From Liquorilactobacillus uvarum DSM 19971 (GTDB lineage Bacteria > Bacillota > Bacilli > Lactobacillales > Lactobacillaceae): a DNA stretch of 64,000 nucleotides. A program made the translations under genes and the position numbers. Positions 9,520-18,127 of this stretch are shown one piece after another. Within the stretch, counting starts at the first letter, position 1. Each line of letters begins with the position of its first letter. The stretch lies in contig NZ_AZEG01000004.1 of assembly GCF_001434935.1 (NCBI RefSeq), positions 62,001-126,000 on the forward strand, read 5' to 3'. The notes beneath the pieces were generated by a model. That model had not been told where the DNA came from. It did not search any database and saw nothing but the letters and a program-made list of their open reading frames with translations.

Positions 9520-10137
9520 TCAGAGGGTAATTTCCAACAGACGTTTAATTCGCCTGTCTGGTACAACTTTAGCAACAATTATATCATCGGGATCAAACAG
9601 AATACCCTTTATACCTGCTTGGTGCGCCGCATTAACATCCAAGGCCCTATCACCTATCATAAATGCATTATTCTTGTCGACCTGATACTGCTCGCACAAA
9701 AAATTTAAAGAAGCTGGATCTGGCTTACGGGGAAAATTATTCTCAGAAGTTACGTAACCCGTAAACAAATTTTTAAACTGATCACGTTCAATTAGACTAA
9801 GTGCGCTTTTATTGCGATGAGTCACCAAAAAATTTCTTCCACCTTGTTTAATAACCCAATTACATACCTCAACTGCGCCTTCAAAAGGGAGATCGTCAGC
9901 TTGTTCACTTTTTTCGATAATTTGATATTTGTCTACTATCATTTTTTTCTTTTTAGAATCAACTTGTTTCAGAAATTTATCAAACGTCTGATGCAGTGAT
10001 GTTCTTCGCATCGATTTATAAATCTGATCACGTTCAACACTAAAGTTATATGCCGTGCAAGCTTCGACAAAAGACTTCACCATTCCGCGATATGTATCGT
10101 AAAGTGTTCCATCAAAGTCCCAAAAATAATCCGCCAT
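9520..10137 (-). CDS. HAD-superfamily hydrolase (phosphoglycolate-phosphatase-like)
   Basis: The 205-residue protein is a haloacid-dehalogenase-type phosphatase. Motif I, FWDFDGTLYDT, lies at residues 5-15 with both catalytic aspartates. The small helical cap follows, and a motif IV-like MIGDRALDVNAA lies near residues 162-173. Motif II is the LVTHR segment around residue 100, with Thr where many relatives have Ser or Thr. The substrate cannot be read from the sequence. It is the last gene of a four-gene minus-strand run (rsh, dtd, esterase, HAD) with gaps of 15-21 bases, and it ends at a strong terminator. The ATG follows GGCAGG. Confidence 0.85.
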   Translation of the reverse strand: MADYFWDFDGTLYDTYRGMVKSFVEACTAYNFSVERDQIYKSMRRTSLHQTFDKFLKQVDSKKKKMIVDKYQIIEKSEQADDLPFEGAVEVCNWVIKQGGRNFLVTHRNKSALSLIERDQFKNLFTGYVTSENNFPRKPDPASLNFLCEQYQVDKNNAFMIGDRALDVNAAHQAGIKGILFDPDDIIVAKVVPDRRIKRLLEITL

Positions 10138-10152
10138 TCAAAAAACCTGCCT

Positions 10153-11115
10153 TCAGCTTCTTTTTTTCTTTCTTTTAATCCAATCAACCGCAATATTCAT
10201 TGCTAATCGGCAGGCATTTGTTTGATCCAACATGTTCTTCACAGTAAAATCATGCGTAATTCCCTGAAATCTTATTTGAACAACATCTCCGCCTGCATCC
10301 CTTATTTTTCGAGCAATTGCTTCCCCTTCATCACGAACGACATCAGCCTCTGCCGTCATAATCAATATTTCGGGAAGTGTTGCCAATTGTTTCAGTGAAG
10401 CTTGAAGGGGTGAAAAAAGATAACTCAGTGGATTCTCTTCTTCACCCAAATATTGCTGCCAGGACCATTTCATCTGTTCTCGTGTAAGATCATATCCACC
10501 AGCATATTGATGGTAAGAATGAGTGTCAAAATTTGCATTAACAATAGGACAAAATAGAACCATCTTGTAAACAGGAAGATTTTGTTTCTCCTGCATCAGA
10601 ATCGCCAATGAAATAGCCATCCCTCCACCAACGTCATCCCCCGCCATAATTAATCTTGATAGATCAAAAGGATATTTTTTTGAAATATTTGGCAGATGTT
10701 CAAAAAGTGCTTCCATTTGTCTTAATTGAGTTGGTGCTTTGCTTTCAGGCGCCAACGCATATTCTGGAAAAACCACACCAACATGCGTGCGATTGACTAA
10801 TTCATGAATTAGTTTACTATGCGTTTGAATGTTTCCTGTTAAAAACTGACCACCATGGACATAAAAAACTACAGGTACCTTTTCATCAGGCCGCAGATTT
10901 ACAGGATACAGAACTTTGAAAGATATTTCCCTTAAATCACCATCCAGAACAAGGTGCTCTGCTTTTTCAATAACATCATGCTGATATACAGGGGAACCTT
11001 GCTCCAGTTCAAGGCGCTCACGAATGACTTTGACTCCAATCGTAGTAGGCACAAACACATTATTTCTCTGCTCACACAATTTCTGAGCCGCACTCTCTAG
11101 CGATATTAATTGCAT
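10153..11115 (-). CDS. Alpha/beta hydrolase of the HSL-type esterase family, catalytic Ser replaced by Asp
   Basis: The 320-residue protein has the fold and oxyanion motif of hormone-sensitive-lipase-type esterases (VVFYVHGGQFLTGN near residue 90). The acid and histidine regions are conserved (AEADVVRDEGE and GITHDF near the C terminus). The nucleophile elbow, normally GDSAGG, reads GDDVGG. The codons GGG-GAT-GAC-GTT-GGT-GGA are clear, so the Ser position holds Asp. It may be inactive as a normal esterase, use Asp as nucleophile as haloalkane dehalogenases do, or have another role. I chose the ATG at 11115, about six bases after GGGGG. It lies 21 bases after dtd in an apparent operon with rsh. 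Confidence 0.8.
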   Translation of the reverse strand: MQLISLESAAQKLCEQRNNVFVPTTIGVKVIRERLELEQGSPVYQHDVIEKAEHLVLDGDLREISFKVLYPVNLRPDEKVPVVFYVHGGQFLTGNIQTHSKLIHELVNRTHVGVVFPEYALAPESKAPTQLRQMEALFEHLPNISKKYPFDLSRLIMAGDDVGGGMAISLAILMQEKQNLPVYKMVLFCPIVNANFDTHSYHQYAGGYDLTREQMKWSWQQYLGEEENPLSYLFSPLQASLKQLATLPEILIMTAEADVVRDEGEAIARKIRDAGGDVVQIRFQGITHDFTVKNMLDQTNACRLAMNIAVDWIKRKKKRS

Positions 11116-11136
11116 CAAATTCCCCCTACCAAACTA

Positions 11137-11583
11137 TTAGTCATTTTCTGTGTCATAAATAATCGTTACTGGTCCATCATTCACCAGCTCAACTTGCATA
11201 TTTGCCCCAAAAACACCTTCTGAAACTTTCAATCCTTCAGATTTGAGCGCCATATCAAAAAGGTGATAATTTTTTTCAGCCAATTCTGGAGCCTGAGCTT
11301 CCGTGAAGCTTGGTCGATTCCCCTTACGTGTCGCAGCATAAAGTGTAAACTGCGAAACGGATAATATGGCTCCGCCAGTCTGTTTGATATTCAAGTTCAT
11401 CTTCCCATCTTCATCAGAAAAGACACGTACATTAGCCACTTTATGGGTTAAATGATCAATTTCTTTTTGACCATCACCATCTTTAAAACCAACCAACAGC
11501 AACAATCCGTTTTTAATTTCACTTATTTTTTTCTCATCTATTTTCACAGATGCTTGCGCAACTCTTTGCAAAATAACACGCAT
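11137..11583 (-). CDS. dtd: D-aminoacyl-tRNA deacylase
   Basis: Dtd removes D-amino acids wrongly attached to tRNA, and also Gly from tRNA-Ala, as a proofreading step of translation. The 148-residue product is the usual size, with MRVILQRVAQASV at the start, the LSVSQFTLYA active-site strand (SQFTLY) near residue 80 and the GVFGANMQVELVNDGPVTI motif near residue 130, including the Gly-cis-Pro type loop region. It lies 18 bases downstream of the rsh gene, the common Firmicutes arrangement, and 21 bases before the esterase-like gene. Its ATG is preceded by GGGAG. Confidence 0.95.
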   Translation of the reverse strand: MRVILQRVAQASVKIDEKKISEIKNGLLLLVGFKDGDGQKEIDHLTHKVANVRVFSDEDGKMNLNIKQTGGAILSVSQFTLYAATRKGNRPSFTEAQAPELAEKNYHLFDMALKSEGLKVSEGVFGANMQVELVNDGPVTIIYDTEND

Positions 11584-11601
11584 ACCTTTATTCTCCCAAT
11601 T

Positions 11602-13827
11602 TTAATGAATTATTCTTTTAACAACGTAAACATCAGGAACCCGTTTAATATTATCAATCACCCTTTGTAGATGAATTCGATCTCGGATACCTACAGTTAC
11701 ATCCATTGTTGCCATTTTATTGCTATCTACACGACCATTTACAGAGTTCAAATGTCGTGTACTATTATTTAGAGCCTGCAAAACATCATTCAATAGTCCT
11801 GAACGATTATAACCTTGAATTTGTAGGTCAGTATTATAATATGTTTTGTCATCAGGAATTACATTCCAAGATACTTCAATCAGACGGGTTCCTGAATTCT
11901 CTGCACTTTTAACATTCGGGCAATCAACACGATGAATCGACACACCCCGCCCCTTTGTAATGTAACCAACAATTTCATCACCTGGTACCGGGTTGCAGCA
12001 ATGACTCAAGCGAACAAGCAGATTATCGACACCCGCGATTGTCACGCCTTCTTCACTTTTACGATGTTCGCTGGGAGGTTCCGCCTCATTTGAAATTTCT
12101 TGATGTTCTTCCAGTAAAGCTTTTTCTTCCTGAAGCTTACGATCAGCTTCTTTTTCTTCACGGATTTTTTCAGTCAGTATATTAATGATACCTAATGGGG
12201 CAAGTTCTCCAAAACCGATTGAAGCATATAAATCATTAACTGATGAGAACTTACGTTTACGTAAAACCTTATTAATATTATCCTGCGTTAAAACCTTCTT
12301 AGGTTCGAACCCCATCTCTAGTAAATTTTCATCAATAATTTCCTTGCCTTTATCTATGTTTCCAACACGATCTTGCTGTTTAAAAAAGCGTTTGATTTTA
12401 TTGCGCGCTTTACTTGTGTGCACCAATTTTAACCAATCACGACTTGGCCCGGCAGAATTGGTTGATGTAAGAATATCAACAATATCACCATTCTTAACTT
12501 GGTAATCTAAAGGGACAATCTTACCGTTAATCTTGGCACCAACCGTTTTATTGCCAATTTCAGTATGAATCGAATACGCCATATCAAGCGGTCCGGCTCC
12601 TTTTGGCAACTCCAGAACATCTCCTTTGGGCGTGAAAACATAAACACGATCACCAAAAAGATCTCCCTTAACACTCTCGACAAATTCTGCAGCATCACTT
12701 GTTTCATCCTGCAATTCGATAATTTCTTTAAACCAATTGAGCTTATTGCCGGTATTATCTTGATGAACGCCTTCTTTTTTCCCTTCTTTGTAGGCCCAGT
12801 GAGCAGCAATACCATACTCAGCGACACGATGCATCTCATCTGTTCTGATTTGAACTTCAAATGGTTTTCCGCTTGGTCCAATGACGGTGGTATGAAGGGA
12901 TTGATACATGTTAGCCTTGGGCATTGCAATATAGTCCTTAAAACGGCCAGGCATTGGCTTCCATTTAGTATGAATAGCACCTAAAACGGCATAACAATCT
13001 TTGATCGAACGCACAATAACACGAACGGCTAACAAATCATAAATCTGGCTGAACTGCTTATGCTGGTCCTTCATTTTACGATAAATCGAATAAATGTGTT
13101 TCGGTCGGCCGTATATTTCACAGCTCAAATTCAAGTCGGTGATTGCTTCTTTGATTTCTGTAATTGCTGTCTCAACATAATGAACACGTTCCGTTCGTTT
13201 TGAATTCATCAAATGAACAATACGATAATACTGCTGTGGATTTAAATAACGCAGAGAAATATCCTCAAGTTCCCATTTTATTGTGCTGATTCCTAGACGA
13301 TCTGCCAATGGAGCATATATTTCAAGTGTTTCGTTAGCAATCCTTCGCTGTTTATCTGGACGTAAATGACTTAAAGTCCGCATATTATGCAAACGATCTG
13401 CAAGTTTAACGATGATAACTCGCAAATCCTTTGACATCGCCAGCAGTAGTTTACGATGATTTTCTGCTAACTGCTGCTGATGTGATTTATACCGAATCTT
13501 GCTCAGCTTAGTAACTCCATCAACAATAATTTGAACATCTCGACCAAACAATTCCCCGACATCACCAAGAGTTACCGGTGTATCTTCAACAACATCATGT
13601 AAAAAACCGGCACATACTGTTGCAGGATCCATTTTTAATTCTGCCAAGATTCCTGCTACTTGTATTGGATGAATAATGTACGGTTCACCAGATTGGCGAT
13701 ATTGTTCCTTGTGTACATACATTGCAAGCGCGTATGCTTTGCGTACTAAGGCAACATGTTCCTCATTCATATAGCTTTCGACCATATTAATGACGTCATC
13801 TGCACTCCAATTAGTCTCCTTCTCCAT
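11602..13827 (-). CDS. Bifunctional (p)ppGpp synthetase/hydrolase of the RelA/SpoT family
   Basis: This long RSH enzyme makes and degrades the alarmone (p)ppGpp and so controls the stringent response. The order is: HD hydrolase domain (HPIQVAGILAELKMD and HDVVEDTP, metal ligands intact), synthetase domain (KHIYSIYRKM, MPKANMYQSLHTTVIG), TGS domain near residue 395, a conserved zinc-finger/RIS region with RLSHCCNPVPGDEIVGY, and a C-terminal ACT domain. Both catalytic halves look intact. I start it at the ATG at 13827 (741 residues), 8 bases after AGGAG, rather than at an upstream in-frame Met that lacks a binding site. It heads the rsh-dtd-esterase-HAD operon. Confidence 0.95.
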   Translation of the reverse strand: MEKETNWSADDVINMVESYMNEEHVALVRKAYALAMYVHKEQYRQSGEPYIIHPIQVAGILAELKMDPATVCAGFLHDVVEDTPVTLGDVGELFGRDVQIIVDGVTKLSKIRYKSHQQQLAENHRKLLLAMSKDLRVIIVKLADRLHNMRTLSHLRPDKQRRIANETLEIYAPLADRLGISTIKWELEDISLRYLNPQQYYRIVHLMNSKRTERVHYVETAITEIKEAITDLNLSCEIYGRPKHIYSIYRKMKDQHKQFSQIYDLLAVRVIVRSIKDCYAVLGAIHTKWKPMPGRFKDYIAMPKANMYQSLHTTVIGPSGKPFEVQIRTDEMHRVAEYGIAAHWAYKEGKKEGVHQDNTGNKLNWFKEIIELQDETSDAAEFVESVKGDLFGDRVYVFTPKGDVLELPKGAGPLDMAYSIHTEIGNKTVGAKINGKIVPLDYQVKNGDIVDILTSTNSAGPSRDWLKLVHTSKARNKIKRFFKQQDRVGNIDKGKEIIDENLLEMGFEPKKVLTQDNINKVLRKRKFSSVNDLYASIGFGELAPLGIINILTEKIREEKEADRKLQEEKALLEEHQEISNEAEPPSEHRKSEEGVTIAGVDNLLVRLSHCCNPVPGDEIVGYITKGRGVSIHRVDCPNVKSAENSGTRLIEVSWNVIPDDKTYYNTDLQIQGYNRSGLLNDVLQALNNSTRHLNSVNGRVDSNKMATMDVTVGIRDRIHLQRVIDNIKRVPDVYVVKRIIH

Positions 13828-13863
13828 CTTATCAGCTCCTAAAAATAAATATGTAAAATAAAA

Positions 13864-13889
13864 GCACGTGTTCAAAAACTCAAACGTGC
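13864..13889 (-). terminator. Terminator between the 108-residue membrane protein gene and rsh
   Basis: GCACGT and ACGTGC arms with a short A/T-rich loop are followed on the minus strand by TTTTATTTT. The T-run merges into the leader in front of the rsh ribosome binding site, so it may also act as an attenuator. Confidence 0.6.
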
Positions 13890-13908
13890 CTTAGAAAACT
13901 CTGCTCGA

Positions 13909-14235
13909 TTATTCTTTCGTAATTCCGTATGCTAAATAAGTAATCACAACATAAATCAGTGAAAAGTAGTATGCATAGTTCTCAAAAAACAATTTAACAC
14001 CGAGAAGGTAAATAATTGGGAAAAACAAAAGATAGACAGCTGGTTCTTTTTTGGAACCAACTATTAACCCTGATAAGACGGCGTAAATAACATTAACACC
14101 GAAAAGTGCAAAACCAATCTTTTGAACGTCACTAAGATTCAATACTGCTAAAATAATCGGAATCACTAGTGAAATAGCAAAAGCAACTGTTAAGTACCAC
14201 AATGTTGTAATAGAAAGAATTTTTTTAATAACCAT
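13909..14235 (-). CDS. Small membrane protein of unknown function
   Basis: I do not recognise this 108-residue protein. It has about four hydrophobic segments that would span the membrane (roughly residues 7-29, 35-58, 66-84 and 86-105) and few charged residues. There is no recognisable catalytic motif. The ATG at 14235 is preceded by GAGG at 7 bases; an upstream in-frame ATG at 14268 has only a weak site. It lies downstream of rsmE on the same strand and is separated from rsh by a terminator, so it may be the last gene of the DUF3013-prmA-rsmE transcript. Confidence 0.65.
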   Translation of the reverse strand: MVIKKILSITTLWYLTVAFAISLVIPIILAVLNLSDVQKIGFALFGVNVIYAVLSGLIVGSKKEPAVYLLFFPIIYLLGVKLFFENYAYYFSLIYVVITYLAYGITKE

Positions 14236-14328
14236 CAATGTCCTCACTTTGTCAATAATTATATTCATTTTAACCTAATTTAGCTGTTTGTACAATGACA
14301 ATACAGCTTTCAGCATTTTTGAACTTTC

Positions 14329-15087
14329 TTAGTTGAGCTCTAATGCATAAGATAGGGCTGACAGCAGATACAAGGGTGCAGTTTCAGCACGCATAATGCG
14401 CGGACCTAGCCCAGTTAAGGAAAAATCATTACTTTTAAGATACTGTATTTCGGCTGGTGAAATACCACCTTCTGGCCCAAAAACAGCAACTAGATGCAAA
14501 TCCTTTATACTCCTCTGTTGCTTTTTTACCCTAGAGACAAGTTTTGCTAAAGATGCCGTTTCACCCTCTTTAGCAGCCTCCTCATACGCAACCATTTTTT
14601 CCGAATATTTTTCCAATTGAAGTGTTTTAATGTTTTCGATATACGAAACTGTTGGTACCATGACTCGATGAGATTGTTCTGAAGCTCCTCGAATAATTTT
14701 CCTCAGCCTAACCAGCTTTTTCTCTTGTTTTTTCTTGTCCCATTTCACTATCGAGTAGTCACCTGAAAAAAAAATAAAATGTTGTGCTCCGAGTTCAGTT
14801 GCTTTTTGGACTATCCAATCCGCCTTATCCTTTTTAGACAATCCGCAAACAATTGTAACCTGAAGTGGCAATTCAACTGTATGTTCAATTTCTTTGCATA
14901 CTCTTGCTGTAGCTGAATGCTCCGCAATCTCCTCGAGTTCCATAACAGCGACCTTTTTATCTGCCGTAACAACTTCAAAGCAATCACCAGGTTTCATTCG
15001 CATCACGATGACAGCATGGTGATAGATTTCAGTTGGCAGCACCAACCTGGAACCTATTTTCGACTGTTCTATAAAATATCTTTGCAT
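14329..15087 (-). CDS. rsmE: 16S rRNA (uracil1498-N3)-methyltransferase
   Basis: RsmE methylates N3 of U1498 in helix 44 of 16S rRNA, using S-adenosylmethionine. The 252-residue protein has an N-terminal PUA-like domain and a C-terminal SPOUT (knotted) domain. The signature segments are WIVQKATELGAQHF, FGPEGGISPAEI and LGPRIMRAETAPLYLLSALSYALE, the last forming the trefoil knot and SAM site. The length is normal. It starts eight bases after the prmA stop, with AAGGAG in front, so the two rRNA/ribosomal-protein methyltransferase genes are co-transcribed as in most Firmicutes. Confidence 0.95.
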   Translation of the reverse strand: MQRYFIEQSKIGSRLVLPTEIYHHAVIVMRMKPGDCFEVVTADKKVAVMELEEIAEHSATARVCKEIEHTVELPLQVTIVCGLSKKDKADWIVQKATELGAQHFIFFSGDYSIVKWDKKKQEKKLVRLRKIIRGASEQSHRVMVPTVSYIENIKTLQLEKYSEKMVAYEEAAKEGETASLAKLVSRVKKQQRSIKDLHLVAVFGPEGGISPAEIQYLKSNDFSLTGLGPRIMRAETAPLYLLSALSYALELN

Positions 15088-15095
15088 GCTTTAAC

Positions 15096-15995
15096 TTACT
15101 CCTTGCTTGATGGCTTCCGCGCAATAATTGAAACCCATTTTTCATCTGTGGCAACCTGTTCAATATGCAAAGCTTGCTCTAAGACAGCTTTTTTCAAAGT
15201 ATCCTTCTTATCCAAAATTATTCCAGAGGCAATAAAACAACCACCTGCTTTCAAATGTGCTGGTATGTGCGGCAAAAGTTCCAATAAGACTTCTGGCAAT
15301 ACATTCGCAACAATTAAATCTGCCGTGTACGATATTCCAGACAATAAATTATTAAGCCTAATCTCAATGTCTGTTGCAAATGGATTAAGTTTGACATTTT
15401 TACGTGCGGATGCCAACGCATCCTCTTCGATATCATAAGCATATATCTTGCCTGCCCCAAGAGCTTTAGCTGCAATACTTAGAACTCCTGAACCTGTTCC
15501 AACATCAATTACCTTCTCATTCCCTCTAATAGTCTCTTCAAGAGCACGCATCGCCAAGATAGTTGTTGGGTGTGTTCCAGTACCAAAAGCTTTCCCAGGA
15601 TCCAAACTTATAACTTTTTCATCAGCTTGTTTTTTTTGATACTGTTCCCAAGAAGGAACAATCGTAAGATAACGCGTCACTCTACGTGCATGATAGTATT
15701 TTTCCCATTCCACAGACCATTGTGAATCCTCCAAAGGTTTAAGCTTAATGGCTACACTTCCTGGATTGAGTCCAAAATTCTTCAAATTCATAATTTTTGC
15801 TTTTATTGCAGGTATCCTTGCAGATACTTTCTTAGTACTTAAAAAATATCCACTTAATTTTATTTCAGTTGAATCTTTTTGTCGAAAAAGCTGGTCATCG
15901 TTTTTGATTCCTTCTGCCCCTTCATTAATGAAGATATTTTCAATTGCTGCTTGAACTTCATTAGAACTTATAATCGTTAATTCTTCGCACTGCAC
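15096..15995 (-). CDS. prmA: Ribosomal protein L11 methyltransferase
   Basis: PrmA trimethylates ribosomal protein L11 with S-adenosylmethionine. The 299-residue product has the N-terminal L11-recognition domain and a class I methyltransferase domain. Motif I reads VIDVGTGSGVLSIAA near residue 160, preceded by the conserved PGKAFGTGTHPTT, and the NPPY-equivalent region reads LIVANVLPEVLLEL near residue 220. The start codon is GTG with AGGGAGG 6-8 bases upstream. It sits between the DUF3013 gene (33 bases) and rsmE (8 bases). Confidence 0.95.
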   Translation of the reverse strand: MQCEELTIISSNEVQAAIENIFINEGAEGIKNDDQLFRQKDSTEIKLSGYFLSTKKVSARIPAIKAKIMNLKNFGLNPGSVAIKLKPLEDSQWSVEWEKYYHARRVTRYLTIVPSWEQYQKKQADEKVISLDPGKAFGTGTHPTTILAMRALEETIRGNEKVIDVGTGSGVLSIAAKALGAGKIYAYDIEEDALASARKNVKLNPFATDIEIRLNNLLSGISYTADLIVANVLPEVLLELLPHIPAHLKAGGCFIASGIILDKKDTLKKAVLEQALHIEQVATDEKWVSIIARKPSSKE

Positions 15996-16028
15996 CTTTC
16001 TTCCTCCCTCTGATGTTTCACAAAAATA

Positions 16029-16514
16029 TTAGTACTTTGGATATAAAAGACGATACCCATTTTCATTCCCAATATTATTTAATATCTTTTCATATTCCTC
16101 ATTTGACCACTCTAGTTCAAAAACATCCGCATCTTCATTGTTCAAAAAATCAAGCAGATCTGACTCCCCGTTGTCCAAAACGATCTGTAAATAGGTAAAA
16201 AATGCTTTTCCTTGGGCAAGTGTCCACCCTTTTTTACCTTCAAAAGGTAAACAAACCAAATAATCATTTTGGACTTTTTTCGGATCAAACTTAGTACGGT
16301 CATACAATAAGATCGAATCAACAAAAGTTATTATCGGTTCATCAGATTCAACTTCTTTCATATCCAAAATAACTTCCTGGGCTTTATTTTCTGCATAAAA
16401 TGTTAAGTCTAAAGTAAAGGTATGCTGTTCTTTTTGCCAAGATACTTCTAAATTCCCATCAAAATCAAGCTTTTCTAAATTTTTCCCTATGAAACTCAAA
16501 AGATTTTTTTTCAT
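16029..16514 (-). CDS. DUF3013-type conserved protein
   Basis: A 161-residue soluble acidic protein without membrane segments or a signal peptide. Its size, its position directly upstream of prmA and its C-terminal NGYRLLYPKY resemble the DUF3013 family of lactobacilli and enterococci, whose function is unknown. It has alternating beta-type segments in the first half (NLEVSWQKEQHTFTLDLTFY) and a Trp/Glu-rich C-terminal half. The ATG has only a weak GGCGGT upstream. It is 33 bases before prmA and probably co-transcribed. Family assignment is by recognition, not by search. Confidence 0.6.
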   Translation of the reverse strand: MKKNLLSFIGKNLEKLDFDGNLEVSWQKEQHTFTLDLTFYAENKAQEVILDMKEVESDEPIITFVDSILLYDRTKFDPKKVQNDYLVCLPFEGKKGWTLAQGKAFFTYLQIVLDNGESDLLDFLNNEDADVFELEWSNEEYEKILNNIGNENGYRLLYPKY

Positions 16515-16732
16515 CCCGACTACCGCCTTTTCTAAACATCATTCTAACTGCTACAGTATTGATTATACTATTATTATCTTCATATTCGCCATGCTGGGGT
16601 ATTAATAATAATTATATACCATATTTTGCTAAATCTCGGCAATTCTTATAAGCTCAAAACACGCTCTAACTAGTCTTTAAGTCTTTTTTTTGCTAAAATT
16701 AACTTATGTATACTACACAAGGAGGAGAATAA

Positions 16733-17698
16733 ATGTCAATTTCGAAAAAAAAGATGATCTTAGATTTAGATACTGGGATCGATGATGCACTTGCGCTCGC
16801 TTATGCACTGGCTGACCCTGATTGTGATTTAATTGGAATTATCGGATCCTACGGGAACGTCTATGTTGAGCAAGGTGTTCAAAATAGTCTTAATCTTTTA
16901 ACTCTGCTTGGTGCGGAAAATGTCCCAGTTTATCTAGGGGCCAAGCATTCTTCTCAAACTGATTCTTTCAAAGTTTTGCCTGTTAGCGCGCAAATTCATG
17001 GAGATAATGGTGTGGCTAATATTCAACTCCCTAAAGCACAACGGACATTCGAACAAAAAAGCGGCATTGATTTTCTAATTGAAGCTACCCATAAATATAA
17101 AGATCGGCTGTTTTTTGTGCCTACTGGTCCATTGACTAATTTAGCTCAGGCTATCAAAAAAGATCCAGAAATTATTGATTTAATAGGCCATGTTACACTA
17201 ATGGGAGGTGCTTTAACCGTTCCTGGAAATGTCAGCCCAGCAGCTGAAGCTAATATCCACCAAGATCCTGAGGCTGCAAACGATGTTTTTCAAACCCACC
17301 TTCCTTTGACAATGGTTGGTCTTGATGTTACGACAAGAACTTTATTGACAAGAAAAGAAACAAAATGCTGGCGTGAATTAAATACTCAAGCCGGAACTGT
17401 TTATGCAGATTTAGTAGACTACTATATTGAAGCCTACAAAACAACTAATCCGCATCTTGATGGGTGCGCACTTCATGATCCCTTAGCAGTTGGTGTCGCT
17501 ATTGACCCAAGCTTAGTCAATAAAATCAAATTAAATCTTAAAGTGGAAACAAAAGCACCTTTTGAGGGTCGAACGATCGGTGATGAAACACGTCTAAATG
17601 ATTCAAAAGTTACCACAGATGTCGCAGTCAATGTTGATAAAATCAGATTTCTGGACAAATTCATGAATCGTTTGACACCTCTGTTCGCTGCTCACTAA
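16733..17698 (+). CDS. Inosine/uridine-preferring nucleoside hydrolase (IUNH family)
   Basis: This 321-residue enzyme should hydrolyse the N-glycosidic bond of ribonucleosides to base and ribose in the cytoplasm. The calcium-binding motif DLDTGIDDALAL (residues 11-22) matches the family DxDxGxDDA. PTGPLTNLAQA, MGGAL and the C-terminal HDPLAV with the catalytic His are all in place. Which nucleosides it prefers is not readable. An excellent AAGGAGGAG lies before the ATG. It starts a plus-strand run and is followed after 18 bases by a small membrane protein gene, with a terminator after that. Confidence 0.92.
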   Translation: MSISKKKMILDLDTGIDDALALAYALADPDCDLIGIIGSYGNVYVEQGVQNSLNLLTLLGAENVPVYLGAKHSSQTDSFKVLPVSAQIHGDNGVANIQLPKAQRTFEQKSGIDFLIEATHKYKDRLFFVPTGPLTNLAQAIKKDPEIIDLIGHVTLMGGALTVPGNVSPAAEANIHQDPEAANDVFQTHLPLTMVGLDVTTRTLLTRKETKCWRELNTQAGTVYADLVDYYIEAYKTTNPHLDGCALHDPLAVGVAIDPSLVNKIKLNLKVETKAPFEGRTIGDETRLNDSKVTTDVAVNVDKIRFLDKFMNRLTPLFAAH

Positions 17699-17716
17699 TA
17701 TAGAGAGGGTGAAAAA

Positions 17717-18067
17717 GTGAAATTTGTTGGAATTATCTTGTATGCTACTTGGCTCCTATTATTGCTTTTGCGTTACGCAAACATACCAAAAGAAACTTCA
17801 TTTTCATATAGCAGAACTTTTTTTGGAAGTCTGGCCTGGTACCGCAACATACGAAACCTTATCTTAATTACCGCCCTCTTCATAGTCGAATTATACTTAC
17901 CCATCAAATCACTCTACTTGCTATTTCTGATTACTGGTATTGTTATTCTTGCGTTGTGTATAAATAATTTAAGATTACGTATTGGACGATTTTTGCCCAC
18001 GATGACAACATTTATTTTTGGACTTGGTATTTTTATAATCTCTTGTTTTTTTGTTTTTAACCTATGA
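17717..18067 (+). CDS. Small membrane protein of unknown function downstream of the nucleoside hydrolase
   Basis: I do not recognise this 116-residue protein. It has a hydrophobic N terminus (about residues 3-19) and three further membrane segments (about 47-63, 66-84 and 92-114), with a short polar stretch between the first two. The start is GTG, preceded by GAGAGGGTG. It lies 18 bases after the nucleoside hydrolase gene and shares its terminator, so the two are almost certainly one transcript. That could suggest a role near nucleoside use, but nothing in the sequence shows transport. Confidence 0.65.
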   Translation: MKFVGIILYATWLLLLLLRYANIPKETSFSYSRTFFGSLAWYRNIRNLILITALFIVELYLPIKSLYLLFLITGIVILALCINNLRLRIGRFLPTMTTFIFGLGIFIISCFFVFNL

Positions 18068-18091
18068 TATTTAACATTATATATTCCTTTT

Positions 18092-18127
18092 AGGTCAAGC
18101 TCTCTTTAAGCCAGCTGGCCTTTTTTT
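18092..18127 (+). terminator. Terminator after the nucleoside hydrolase operon
   Basis: AGGTCAAGCT pairs imperfectly with AGCTGGCCT and is followed by seven T. It ends the two-gene plus-strand transcript. Confidence 0.8.

Noticed and set aside
12507-12984. Open frames on both strands inside the rsh gene
   Set aside because: They lie inside the TGS/synthetase part of a recognisable RSH enzyme and have no independent support.
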